64,000 nucleotides of DNA from Marivita cryptomonadis (lineage in GTDB: Bacteria > Pseudomonadota > Alphaproteobacteria > Rhodobacterales > Rhodobacteraceae). Position 1 is the first letter of the stretch, and every line of letters starts with the position of its first letter. Positions 1-8,370 of this stretch are shown here, one piece after another. A model generated the notes under the pieces. That model did no database searches. It was not told the DNA's origin and worked only from the letters and a program-made list of their open reading frames with translations. The translations under genes were made by a program, and so were the position numbers. The stretch lies in NCBI RefSeq assembly GCF_002115725.1, contig NZ_JFKD01000020.1, forward strand, positions 1 to 64,000, read 5' to 3'.

Positions 1-560
1 GCTCTTGTGGCGTGAACCATATTGGGCGGGTTCAGAATTGTGCTGCCAGCGGGATGATCGACCCACTCTTTCAGGTCGAAACGCCAGGCGGACGGGCCGG
101 TTAAGGGCACGTAGATTTCCGGCGCGAGGTGCTTGTGGTCGCGGTAGTGCGTCCAAGGGGCCAAAAGGAATAGACCAAGCAAGTGCTCGGACGAGTGAAC
201 GAACGCATCCTGCGGCCCCAGAAGCAAGCTGTGCATATTGCCCGAGCGGTATCCATCGCCCACATCGTCGCCCGCGTCGTAGTAGCCGCCGTCGTCCACC
301 TTCCATTGCAAATGATCCTTGGCCAACAGCAAGGAAGACTTCAGGTTCTGAAGTTGCGGGGAATCGATGGCGGCTATGGCATCGTCGAGAAGAAGACGAT
401 GGGTCGGCACTTGGCCCTGCGCCCTGCCGGCTTCACCCGTGACTTCTAGCGCGGTGCGGCAGGCCACGCGCATTTCCTCGATGGCAAAACCGTTAGCTTC
501 GACATCTTTGAGACACTGAATCACTTCCTCCAACAGAGAGAAGGGCGGCATCGCGTTCAC
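1..560 (-). CDS. Cupin-type DMSP lyase family protein (DddQ/DddL-like), 3' end outside window
   Basis: The reverse strand is open for 186 codons from a GTG at 560 and runs off the window edge. An AGGAGG box at 569-574 lies 8 nt upstream, which fixes the GTG rather than the ATG at 551. The C-terminal half is a cupin. Its first motif is DHKHLAPEIY (residues 141-150), with H144-x3-E148-x-Y150, and a further histidine, H183, lies in the motif PPNMVHA. The H-x3-E-x-Y spacing and a histidine about 39 residues on match the metal site described for the DMSP lyase DddQ. The expected reaction is cleavage of dimethylsulfoniopropionate to DMS and acrylate in the cytoplasm. It lies 55 bp after the proV fragment, so it was probably cotranscribed with an onium importer. 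Another cupin function is possible because the C-terminus is missing. Confidence 0.62.
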   Translation of the reverse strand, partial: MNAMPPFSLLEEVIQCLKDVEANGFAIEEMRVACRTALEVTGEAGRAQGQVPTHRLLLDDAIAAIDSPQLQNLKSSLLLAKDHLQWKVDDGGYYDAGDDVGDGYRSGNMHSLLLGPQDAFVHSSEHLLGLFLLAPWTHYRDHKHLAPEIYVPLTGPSAWRFDLKEWVDHPAGSTILNPPNMVHATR

Positions 561-615
561 GCCGATATCCTCCTCATACGAGAAAAAGGCCGTGTGTCAA
601 AGAAGGATTCCCCGC

Positions 616-1425
616 TCAATACTTCCGCGCGGCCGCTTCCGATGCGACACGAGGCACCAGCGCCTTGACCAGGTTCGTCATGTCCAGCGTGCCGGCGGGC
701 TGACCGTCGCGCATCACGATATACCGGTGTGACGTGTCCCCGCCAGACCGGGCGATCATGCTTTCGAGTGTAGCGTCATACCCTACCTCGCCATGGGCAT
801 CGGGCGGCACCGGCTGACCATCGAGCGGCGTCATGATCGAGCGCACGCGCAGCACCCGCGCGCGGTTGATGTCGCTGACGAAGTCCTCGATGTAGGGATC
901 GTTTGGATTGAGCAGGATATGCTGCGGCTCGCCCTGTTGGACGACATATCCGTCCTTGAGGATCACCAGATGGTCCGCCAGTTTCAGCGCCTCGTCCAGA
1001 TCGTGGGTAATGAAGATGATGGTCTTGTGCAGTTCTTTTTGTAGCTCGAGCAGCAGGTCCTGCATGTCCGTGCGGATCAGCGGGTCAAGCGCCGAGAATG
1101 CCTCGTCCATCAGCATGATCGGGGAATTCGAGCTCAGTGCCCGGGCGATACCGACGCGCTGCTGCATCCCGCCGGAAAGCTGGTGCGGGTAATGGTTGCC
1201 AAATCCGTGCAGGCCCACACGGTCGAGCCATTTATCGGCCTCAGCCAGATACTCTCGCTTTGAGACACCCCGCACGCCCAGCGTCGTGCCCGCGTTTTCC
1301 GCCACGGTCCGATGCGGCAGCAGCGCGAACTTCTGGAATACCATCGACATGACCTGCCGACGCATATCGCGGAGCTTCTCTTCACCATAGGCCAGCACGT
1401 CCTCGCCATCGACACCCACCTCATC
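616..1425 (-). pseudogene. proV-like ABC ATPase fragment (5' end lost)
   Basis: This is the C-terminal two thirds of a glycine betaine/proline-type (ProV/OpuAA) ATPase. Visible parts are the Q-loop (MVFQKFALLPHRT), the signature LSGGMQQRVGIARAL, Walker B with the D-loop (LMDEAFSALDP), the H-loop (FITHD) and a C-terminal CBS-like tail. The N-terminal Walker A region is absent. Upstream of about position 1425 the sequence is that of an ISL3 transposase in another frame, so the gene was cut by an insertion or deletion. The fragment has no ATP-binding P-loop and should be inactive. It shows that a third ProXWV-type importer once stood next to the DMSP-lyase-like gene. Confidence 0.85.
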
Positions 1426-2276
1426 TGCCGCTTGGTCCAGCTGTGTTTGTCCTTCAGCCACATCCATCGGCTGTTTTTGAGCGCAGGGTTTTCGCGGACC
1501 TCGGCGCGCCGCACTTCTTCGAGCGCAGCATTGGCCAGCTGGATGACATGGAACCGATCGAAGGTGATGGCCGCTTCCGGCAGATGCCGACCCACGCCTG
1601 CGATATAGGACTTGCTCATGTCGATGCAGGCCGCTGTGACGAGATCAGGGTCACCGCCATGCTCCCGGAGGTCTTTGGCGAATGCCCGGACCGTGTCCGC
1701 GTCGCGACCCTCACAGGCAAAGAGCAACCTGCCAACGTTCAGGTCATGGAACAGGGTGATGTAATTGTGGCCCCGCCGCGATGCCGTCTCGTCGATCCCG
1801 ACAGCCGTTACATCGCTGAAGTCCTCCTGAGCGCGCGCCGCGGGAACGTAGTGCTCGAGCACACGCCATATCCGGTCGTCTCCGATATTGAGCAGATCAG
1901 CGATGGTTTTTACCGGCATCTCCCGGGCGAGCGCGATCACGAAGGCGTCGAACAACTGGCTGAACCCGCTGCCGCTGCGCGCCCAGGGGACCGGCACCTG
2001 TCCGGTCTTCCCGCATTGACCGCAGGCGACGCGAGGTACGGCGGCATGGATGAAAGCCTTGTGCTCAAAAAAGCGCAGGTGTTCCCAGGTCCTCGGCCTC
2101 GTGTCGTGCACCGGCTGATCCGCCGCACCGCAAGACGGGCAGGCAAACCTGCTCCCCGCTTTGAAGCGCACATCGAAGTGGATCTCCTTGAGATTGGCGT
2201 CGAAACGCACGTCCGTGACACTCCACGGGGCCCGAAGGCCAAGCGCCATTGTGAACAAGCTCGTCTCGGGTCCCAT
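1416..2276 (-). pseudogene. ISL3 family transposase, 3'-truncated
   Basis: The first about 285 codons match ISL3 transposases: an N-terminal zinc-binding stretch with CPSC and CGQC pairs, then a DDE-type core with GIDETASRRGHNY and, further on, FDRFHVIQLANAALEEVR. The reading frame continues past about position 1420, but from there it encodes only an out-of-frame copy of the proV fragment. The C-terminal catalytic glutamate region is therefore gone. Family members are normally over 400 residues with their own C-terminal domain. The element is dead but marks the event that removed the 5' part of proV. Confidence 0.85.
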
Positions 2277-2341
2277 CGCTCCTCCGTGTCAGGCCTCCAC
2301 GCTCCCACCGTCCCTTCACGCGGGCCATAGCGCAACAGATC

Positions 2342-2390
2342 AGGCGCGTCTGGCGCTGCGATATATACGGTCTCCGCGCCAGACGCGCCT
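2342..2390. repeat. Perfect 15-bp inverted repeat (hairpin)
   Basis: AGGCGCGTCTGGCGC at 2342-2356 is exactly complementary to GCGCCAGACGCGCCT at 2376-2390, with a 19-nt AT-richer loop. It sits just upstream of the ISL3 transposase start and past the end of the hypothetical gene at 2440. No T-run follows on either strand, so a plain intrinsic terminator is unlikely. It could be an element end structure or a recombination site. Confidence 0.7.
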
Positions 2391-2439
2391 CACGTCCCGA
2401 CTACAACATATGGTATACCTGCGGACGCGTCGCTCACCA

Positions 2440-2892
2440 TCAACCCACACAGATCGCGAAGGGACCAGAATAATCCACCTTTTCGCGGGCAGATTGGGCA
2501 AACCGGTTGCGCCACGGCAGTGGAAACCCCGCGTTGTCCGTCATGATGTCGATCAGTGCATAATCGGTGAGTTCATCATAGCCGCGCATGCCGTCGAGGA
2601 AGACATAGGATCGACCCTTGTAGAGACCGCCATGGGGACACCCGGGAAGGTCTGGGACAAACAGACCATTTCTTTCGAGGTCCACAAAGCCTGAGCGCGT
2701 GACATAGGCAAAGGGCGTCTCAAGCAGGGGCAGCAGTTCATTCCATGGGAGCATTCCAAAGCCATCTCGCAGGCCTGTACCTGCTTCGCAAACTTCAAAC
2801 ACTGCAATCCCTGCATAGGTGTCCTGGACATCGACGGCGTAATGCAGGCGCGAGCCCGTGTTGTAGATGACATGCAGTCCGGTCTCGATCAC
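2440..2892 (-). CDS. Hypothetical protein of tail-fibre gene cluster
   Basis: This 150-residue protein is of unknown function. The GTG start at 2892 overlaps the TGA of the preceding collagen-like gene, so the two are translationally coupled. There is no signal peptide or membrane segment. The C-terminal half contains aromatic, glycine-rich stretches (GLYKGRSYVFLDGM, residues about 89-102) that look like an extracellular or particle-associated domain. Its position directly after a tail-fibre gene with an S74 chaperone suggests a tail-fibre accessory or assembly protein, but I do not recognise the family. Confidence 0.55.
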   Translation of the reverse strand: MIETGLHVIYNTGSRLHYAVDVQDTYAGIAVFEVCEAGTGLRDGFGMLPWNELLPLLETPFAYVTRSGFVDLERNGLFVPDLPGCPHGGLYKGRSYVFLDGMRGYDELTDYALIDIMTDNAGFPLPWRNRFAQSAREKVDYSGPFAICVG

Positions 2893-3638
2893 GGCTCGGT
2901 CCTTTTCAGCTGATCAACCTCATGAGCGAGGTCCTTGATGGCCTCCACCAGGAGGCTCACGAGATTGCCGTAGGCCAGACGCAACACGCCTTCGGCCTCA
3001 ACGACGGCCTCTGGCGCGACGGTCTGTACCTCTTGTGCGATGAGGCCCATCTGCCGCGTGTCATTACCTGTCATTGTGAAGGTGACGCCGTTGAGCGCCT
3101 GCACTTTGGCCAGCGCATCTGCGATGGGTGCGATGTCGGATTTGAGCCGCGCGTCTGAGGAGGAGACGAAGTTCGAGGCTGTCACCGCGCCGGAGAAGGT
3201 CGCCCCGGTGAGGCGGGCAAAGGCACTGGCGTGGCTGCCATCGAGCAGGTCTGCATCGATCCCGGAGCCGGACCCGTCCACAGTGACCAGCTTGGCCAGC
3301 ACCTCGGCCGCGGTATCGGGAGACCCGTCCGCCCCTGCAGGACCTTGTGGGCCTGTGGCGCCGGTCGGTCCAGTTGGGCCAGCTGGCCCCTGCGGACCTG
3401 TCGGGCCAGTTGCGCCGGTATCGCCCTTGGGCCCTGTGGCGCCCTGAGGCCCGGTTGGACCCGCAGGGCCTTGCGGCCCGGTCTGCCCCAGTTCCACGAC
3501 GGTTTCCGAACCCGAGACGCGTTTCAGGAAGAGCTTGCCATCGGCGACATTGACAGCGAGTTCGCCCGCGGCCAGTTGCGCCGTCCCCGGCACGCGGCCT
3601 GCCACCGTGGTGCGTTTGATCAGAAGCGCGTTGGCCAT
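2889..3638 (-). CDS. Collagen-like tail fibre protein with peptidase S74 intramolecular chaperone
   Basis: The 249-residue protein has three parts. An N-terminal domain (residues 1-50) resembles phage hyaluronidase/tail-fibre heads. Residues 51-104 are 18 Gly-X-Y triplets rich in GPQ, GPA and GPT. From about residue 155 there is an S74 (endosialidase-type) chaperone domain. The chaperone carries SSDARLKSDI, with the serine and lysine five residues apart that form the self-cleavage dyad in this family, and later QMGLIAQEVQ and AYGNLVSLLVEAIK. S74 domains help trimeric fibres fold and are then cut off. It is the middle gene of a three-gene minus-strand run (4703 to 2440). No other virion genes are near, so this is a phage remnant or a captured fibre cassette. 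Confidence 0.85.
   Translation of the reverse strand: MANALLIKRTTVAGRVPGTAQLAAGELAVNVADGKLFLKRVSGSETVVELGQTGPQGPAGPTGPQGATGPKGDTGATGPTGPQGPAGPTGPTGATGPQGPAGADGSPDTAAEVLAKLVTVDGSGSGIDADLLDGSHASAFARLTGATFSGAVTASNFVSSSDARLKSDIAPIADALAKVQALNGVTFTMTGNDTRQMGLIAQEVQTVAPEAVVEAEGVLRLAYGNLVSLLVEAIKDLAHEVDQLKRTEP
3327..3488. repeat. Collagen-like Gly-X-Y coding repeat
   Basis: Eighteen consecutive 9-bp units encode Gly-X-Y triplets, giving a strongly periodic GC-rich stretch (ggccctgtggcg-like units on the plus strand). This is a protein-coding repeat within the tail-fibre gene and not a CRISPR array, because no spacers are present. Such repeats vary in copy number by slippage. Confidence 0.85.
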
Positions 3639-3641
3639 GGT

Positions 3642-4703
3642 TCAGAACGTGCCTCCGTCGAGCGCAATCCCGTCGATCGACCCACCGCTGATCGTGACAT
3701 TGCTCGCAGCTTGCGTGGCGATGGAGCCGAGCCCGAGGTTCGAGCGCGACGTTGCCTTGTTCGGGAGGTCAGACAGGTTCGATGCGGCCGAGAGCTTGCC
3801 CGCCAGCGCATTGGCAACGCTGGTGACAAAGTTCAGATCATCGCCCAGGGCGGCAGCCAGTTCGTTCAGCGTGTCCATGGCACCGGAAGCAGCATCGATC
3901 AGCGCGCCGATGGCGGCCGCCACAAAGGCGGTCGTGGCAACCTGCGTCGTGCTGGTGCCATTGGTCGCCGTGGGCGCAGTCGGCGTGCCGGTCAATGCGG
4001 GCGACGCCAGCGGCGCCTTTGCGTCCAGGGCAGATTGCAGCCCTGTCACTTGCGCGATGGCATGGCTGTGCGTTGAGGGCGTGAAGCTGGACGGTTTGCC
4101 GGTGATGCCACCCCAGGGCACGCTATCGGCAGTCTCCGCCGCATCGACCTTGCCATCGGCGTCACTGTCATAGGTGGCTTTGAGCATGTCGCCTGCCCCA
4201 AAGCCCGCAAGGGCTGACTGGACGAAGGCCGTGGTTGCGATCTGGGTCGTGTTCGTGCCGGATGTGGGCGTCGGTGCGGTCGGCGCACCGCTCAACGCAG
4301 GTGACGCCAGGGGGGCCTTGCCGTTGAGTGCCGTCTGCAGTCCCGCTACATCGGCGATCGCATGACCATGCGCATCATCAGATTTGCCATCGAGCGCCGT
4401 CTGCAACCCGCTCACATCCCCGATTGCGTGGCCGTGGCTTGCCGCTGCCTTTCCCCCAAGTCCCGCATCGAACTGCGACTTGCGCACAAGGTCGGTTGCC
4501 GCGGACGCGTCTTGCGAGGATTTGGGGACCACGAAAAAAGTCTTTGCGCCGGTAACGGTTTGGGTGTTGCCGAGATCCATGAACGCCCCACGCCCGCCAA
4601 GCGGCAGGATCGTGGTGGCATTGCCTGATCCATCATCCCCCTTGCCGACATAGAGCGTATCGCCGACCTCGTTGTGATCATGATACGGCAAACATGTGAA
4701 CAA
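3642..4703 (-). CDS. Phage tail fibre protein with repeated shaft modules, probably 5'-truncated
   Basis: The 353-residue protein is made of repeated shaft units. The pattern HGHAI-(G/A)DV-GLQTAL(D/N)GK occurs three times (third copy HSHAIAQVTGLQSALDAK). The longer unit APLASPAL(S/T)G-PTAPT...TTAF(V) occurs twice. These repeats are typical of tail-fibre shafts. The only available start is a TTG at 4703, and the N-terminus begins directly in the module HDHNEVGDTLYVGKG, so the particle-attachment head domain is probably lost. It ends 4 bp before the collagen-like fibre gene, in the same direction, and probably formed one transcription unit with it. Confidence 0.75.
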   Translation of the reverse strand: MFTCLPYHDHNEVGDTLYVGKGDDGSGNATTILPLGGRGAFMDLGNTQTVTGAKTFFVVPKSSQDASAATDLVRKSQFDAGLGGKAAASHGHAIGDVSGLQTALDGKSDDAHGHAIADVAGLQTALNGKAPLASPALSGAPTAPTPTSGTNTTQIATTAFVQSALAGFGAGDMLKATYDSDADGKVDAAETADSVPWGGITGKPSSFTPSTHSHAIAQVTGLQSALDAKAPLASPALTGTPTAPTATNGTSTTQVATTAFVAAAIGALIDAASGAMDTLNELAAALGDDLNFVTSVANALAGKLSAASNLSDLPNKATSRSNLGLGSIATQAASNVTISGGSIDGIALDGGTF

Positions 4704-5011
4704 CGGCCCGAAACCCCGACGAAATCATGGCAGGCGAGGCTCCTACCGCTGTAATCCGCGGGAACGCATTCAAGCTAACTTTCGCTGACAGCCGTGTGGC
4801 GCGCCTTGCGCCATCCAAGCATTCCTTAAAGCCGTGGCAGAGTGGGGCAAGGAGAATGCCTTCCTATCTCTCCTGCTAGGCTTTTAGGGCTGCTCACCAA
4901 GTTGGCACACCAGGGATTGGGCCATTTCCAAACGCTACACAACCACCTTGGCCGGCTCATCCCAAGCTATTCTGAAAAGGTCCGATGACTGCCAGATAAA
5001 TCACTTCTGGA
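4704..5011. other. Intergenic stretch without a recognisable gene
   Basis: About 310 bp lie between the tail-fibre remnant and the end of the betaine-type operon. I see no conserved reading frame, RNA gene or clear terminator. It probably holds the junction between the phage remnant and the catabolic operon. Confidence 0.6.
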
Positions 5012-5938
5012 TCAACCAGCGCGGACCGCATCAAGGTGGAAATTGAAGTTGTCGTCCTGCATGAGCGCCTTGCATCGGGCGAAGCGGCCGGTGGCGTAGG
5101 CCCAAAAATCCTCGGCCGGGTTTTCGTCGGCCAGCTGGATCAGGCCCCAGAGCGTCCAGAGCAGGTCGCACATGGCTTTGTAAATAATCATCCTTCCTTG
5201 CTCGGCCACGCTTGGTGGGCGGCCGAAATAAGCAAGCATCATTTCAGCGTCTTGCTTTGCGTCCATGCCTGCTTCGACGGAAAGGTCACCGAGGTCCCAG
5301 AGCGGATCGTTCATACCGGAATACTCCCAGTCGACGATCCACATGACGCTGCCGTCATCAAGGAAGTTCTCGCACAGCGGATCGCAATGGCAGGGCGCGA
5401 GCGGCAGATCAGCCTTTGCCAGAATCTCTTTGACCGGCGCAGCCGCCGCCACGACGTCGTGATAGCCGTCGGGCAAAGTGACATCCTTGGTCGACAGCAC
5501 GTTGAGATAATCTTCGATCATCGCGAAGAGCTCGAAGCGGAACTCGAATGTCTCACCAGAATTATGAAGTTTCGCGAGCGCGGCACCGGCACGGGCGGGC
5601 GAGCCGACACGGGCGTTGAAGAGCTCGGGCGTCATGGTTGCGATACCCGGCACGGTTTCGGTGATCATAAGGCCGGTGTCTGGTTCGGCGTAGACCACCT
5701 CGGGCGAAACCCCCGCACGTGCGGCGGCGTAAGCGTTGTGGGTCTCGACCGCGCGGTCGATATAGGCTTCAGTGCCTTCTCCCGGGATGCGGACAATCAC
5801 CGAGCGGTCGCCCATGTCGACGCGGTGGACGCGGTTCGTAAGCCCGCCGAGACGCGTGATGCTGTCGACGGATGAAACATCCTTGAATTCCGGCGCACGG
5901 CGTAATGCCTCCATCACCTGTTCCTCGTGATCACTCAT
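5012..5938 (-). CDS. Choline/ethanolamine kinase-like aminoglycoside phosphotransferase family protein (copy 1)
   Basis: The 308-residue cytoplasmic kinase has the APH/choline-kinase fold. The catalytic loop is HCDPLCEN (residues 184-191), with D186 the expected catalytic aspartate and N191 the metal ligand. The metal-binding aspartate is D203 in IVDWEYSG, followed by PLWDLGDL. An N-terminal phosphate-binding loop, RLGGLTNRVHRV, is at 29-40. The closest functional relatives are LicA-type choline kinases, so the likely reaction is ATP-dependent phosphorylation of a hydroxyl on an amino alcohol. It is the last gene of the minus-strand operon that starts with the ProX-like binding protein at 15739. 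It lies 10 bp from the FAD-GcvT gene and is paired with a second kinase at 10813. The true substrate is not known. Confidence 0.8.
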   Translation of the reverse strand: MSDHEEQVMEALRRAPEFKDVSSVDSITRLGGLTNRVHRVDMGDRSVIVRIPGEGTEAYIDRAVETHNAYAAARAGVSPEVVYAEPDTGLMITETVPGIATMTPELFNARVGSPARAGAALAKLHNSGETFEFRFELFAMIEDYLNVLSTKDVTLPDGYHDVVAAAAPVKEILAKADLPLAPCHCDPLCENFLDDGSVMWIVDWEYSGMNDPLWDLGDLSVEAGMDAKQDAEMMLAYFGRPPSVAEQGRMIIYKAMCDLLWTLWGLIQLADENPAEDFWAYATGRFARCKALMQDDNFNFHLDAVRAG

Positions 5939-5948
5939 GGCATCCCTC

Positions 5949-8366
5949 CTATCCTTTCAACGCTGCGTTTTCGGGGTCGTAGACGGGCCCTTCGACCTGC
6001 GTGATCTGGTGGCGGTCGCCGAAGACCTCGAGCGTGAAGTCGCGTGTCTCCCAATGCGCCTTTTCCAGGTATCCGCGCAGGATGGTCTTCTGCACCGTGT
6101 GGCCATAGCCGACCGAGGTGGCGAGCGACACGACCCGATCTCCGAGCAGGATGGTCTCGCCGCCAGTTAACGGAAGGTGAGCATCCGTTACAAAGGTGCA
6201 GAGCTTGCGGATCAGATCGCCGTCTTTCTGTGCCTCAAGCACGTTGTGGCCCTTGAACTCACCCTTGGCCTTGAGATGGACACGGAACCCGACACCGGCT
6301 TCTACGGGGGTGTAATCGGGTGTGACATCGCCGGACCAATAGATGTAGCCCTTTTCCATCCGGAGACTTTCGATTGCGCGGTAGCCGACATTGACGATGC
6401 CAGCCTCCCGCCCGGTCTGCCAGAGCCTGTCATAGACATGGGCCGCGTATTCTGTCGGGATGTGAAGCTCGTAGCCGCGTTCACCGACATATCCGATCCG
6501 GGCTGCCAGCACAGGTGCTGCGCCGACGATGATCTCCCGCGCGGTAGCAAAGGGGATAGCGGCGTCCGACACGTCGCTTTCCGAGGCCGCTGCGAGAACG
6601 TCGCGGGATTTCGGGCCGGCGAGGTTGATCACCGCTTTGCCCGAGGTGACTTCGATCAGGTGGACCGATCCATCCGCGGGCATGTTGCGCCGGATCCAGT
6701 CGCTGTCATGCACGCCGAAGCCCGAGCCGGTGACCATGTAGAAGCGATCCGCACCCAGACGGATGAATGTCACGTCGGCCTCGGTGCCGCCCGTGTCGTT
6801 GCACATCTGGGTGTAGATGACGGAGCCTGACGGCTTGTCCATGTTCGACACGCACAGATTTTGCAGAAGGTCTAGCGCGCCCGGACCAAGGATTTCGAAC
6901 TTGGCAAAAGACGTCTGGTCGATCAGCGCAACCCGTTCGCGCACCGCCTTGTGCTCTTCGGCGGCAAATCGTTTCCAGCCGGGGTCGAGGAAGTCGAGCT
7001 GATCGACGGGTGGAACGCCTTTGGGTGCGAACCAGAGCGGACGTTCCCAGCCGTTCTTCGATCCATAGACAGCGCCCGCGTCCTTCAGGCGCTGGTAGAG
7101 CGGGGAGAGGCGCAACTGCCTGGCGGTTTCGTGTTCCTGGCCGGGATAGCGCATCTTGTAGTGATGCGCGTAATGCTCAACCGCGCGGGGGTACATGAAT
7201 GCCCGTGTCCCGTGATGCGGCCCGAACCGGCGCACATCGAGCGGCCAGAGGTCGAGCGAGGGCGACCCGTCGACGACCCATTCCGCGATCATCTCACCGG
7301 CGCCGCCGCCTGCAGCAATGCCATAAAGGAACCCGGTGGCGAGCATCAGGTTGTCGAAGCCGGGCTGCCAGCCCATCACAAAATCCCCATCGGCGGAATA
7401 GGGAATGGGCCCGTTGATGACCTGTCGAATGCCCACCTCGTTGACGACGGGCGTTACCTGCCCCGCCAGTTCGGCCAGAGGCAGGAACCGGTCGAGGTTT
7501 TCCGGCAGCAGTTGCCGCACGAACGGGCCCGGAATCTCCGGATCGCCAAAGGGCAGCGTGCCTTCTTCGTAGCCGCCGATCACCAGTCGCCCGCCGACAT
7601 CGGGCTTGTAGTAGACCAGCCGTTCGGGGTCGCGCAGCGTCGGGTAGTGACCGATCTCAGAGCCGGTGGATTCTGTGACGATATACTGATGTTCGACGGC
7701 GCAGGCGGGCACGCGGATGCCAAGCTTTGCCCCGATCTCGCGGCTCCACATGCCGGTAGCGAGGATGACGTTTTGCGCCTCATATGTCCCGACGGGTGTA
7801 TCGACCTCAATTATGCGGCCACCGCGCAGAGTAAAATCCGTGACATCCACACCCTGCCGGATATCGGCCCCCTGGCGGCGCGCCGCGCCCGCGATAGCCT
7901 GACACAGTGATGCCGGATCGACATAGCCGTCGGACGGGATATAGGCAGCCCCTTCGAGGCCCGTCTCGTCGATCAGGGGAAACAGCTCTTTCGCCTCGGC
8001 CGGGCTGATGATCGACATCTCAAGATCGAAGCTGCGGGCCATCGTGGCGAGGCGTTTCGCCTCGAGCATCCGATCCCGCGTGGCGGCAAGGCGCAGGGAG
8101 CCGGTCTTCTTCCAGTCGAATTGCAGCCCCTCTTCGTTCTGCAGCCGGTCGTACATCTCGACCGATTTCTTCAACATTCGCGTCGTGTTGCGAGACGACC
8201 GAAGCTGGCCGACAAGCCCCGCCGCATGCCACGTCGCGCCTTCGGTCAGGTTCGCGCGTTCCAGAAGGATCACGTCTTTTTCGCCCATGCGGGTCAGGTG
8301 ATAGGCGATGGAGCATCCGATGATGCCCCCGCCAATGATCAAGTGTTTTGCCGAATGCTGTGCCAT
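5949..8366 (-). CDS. FAD-dependent dimethylglycine/sarcosine dehydrogenase-like protein with GcvT domain (copy 1)
   Basis: The 805-residue protein has an N-terminal DAO-type FAD domain (IIGGGIIGCSIAYHL near residues 10-24) and a C-terminal GcvT (aminomethyltransferase) half from about residue 440. The motif TWHAAGL contains H47, which in mitochondrial dimethylglycine dehydrogenase carries covalently bound FAD. Enzymes of this architecture oxidatively demethylate N-methyl amines and pass the C1 unit to tetrahydrofolate. It lies 4 bp from the paralogue at 8371 and 10 bp from the kinase at 5012. The adjacent ProXWV importer suggests that the substrate is an imported quaternary or tertiary methylamine. 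Dimethylglycine, sarcosine or another N-methyl compound are all possible. Confidence 0.85.
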   Translation of the reverse strand: MAQHSAKHLIIGGGIIGCSIAYHLTRMGEKDVILLERANLTEGATWHAAGLVGQLRSSRNTTRMLKKSVEMYDRLQNEEGLQFDWKKTGSLRLAATRDRMLEAKRLATMARSFDLEMSIISPAEAKELFPLIDETGLEGAAYIPSDGYVDPASLCQAIAGAARRQGADIRQGVDVTDFTLRGGRIIEVDTPVGTYEAQNVILATGMWSREIGAKLGIRVPACAVEHQYIVTESTGSEIGHYPTLRDPERLVYYKPDVGGRLVIGGYEEGTLPFGDPEIPGPFVRQLLPENLDRFLPLAELAGQVTPVVNEVGIRQVINGPIPYSADGDFVMGWQPGFDNLMLATGFLYGIAAGGGAGEMIAEWVVDGSPSLDLWPLDVRRFGPHHGTRAFMYPRAVEHYAHHYKMRYPGQEHETARQLRLSPLYQRLKDAGAVYGSKNGWERPLWFAPKGVPPVDQLDFLDPGWKRFAAEEHKAVRERVALIDQTSFAKFEILGPGALDLLQNLCVSNMDKPSGSVIYTQMCNDTGGTEADVTFIRLGADRFYMVTGSGFGVHDSDWIRRNMPADGSVHLIEVTSGKAVINLAGPKSRDVLAAASESDVSDAAIPFATAREIIVGAAPVLAARIGYVGERGYELHIPTEYAAHVYDRLWQTGREAGIVNVGYRAIESLRMEKGYIYWSGDVTPDYTPVEAGVGFRVHLKAKGEFKGHNVLEAQKDGDLIRKLCTFVTDAHLPLTGGETILLGDRVVSLATSVGYGHTVQKTILRGYLEKAHWETRDFTLEVFGDRHQITQVEGPVYDPENAALKG

Positions 8367-8370
8367 GTTC

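Noticed and set aside
3327..3488. Possible CRISPR or tandem satellite
   Set aside because: The periodicity is 9 bp and encodes Gly-X-Y triplets in frame; there are no unique spacers and no cas genes.
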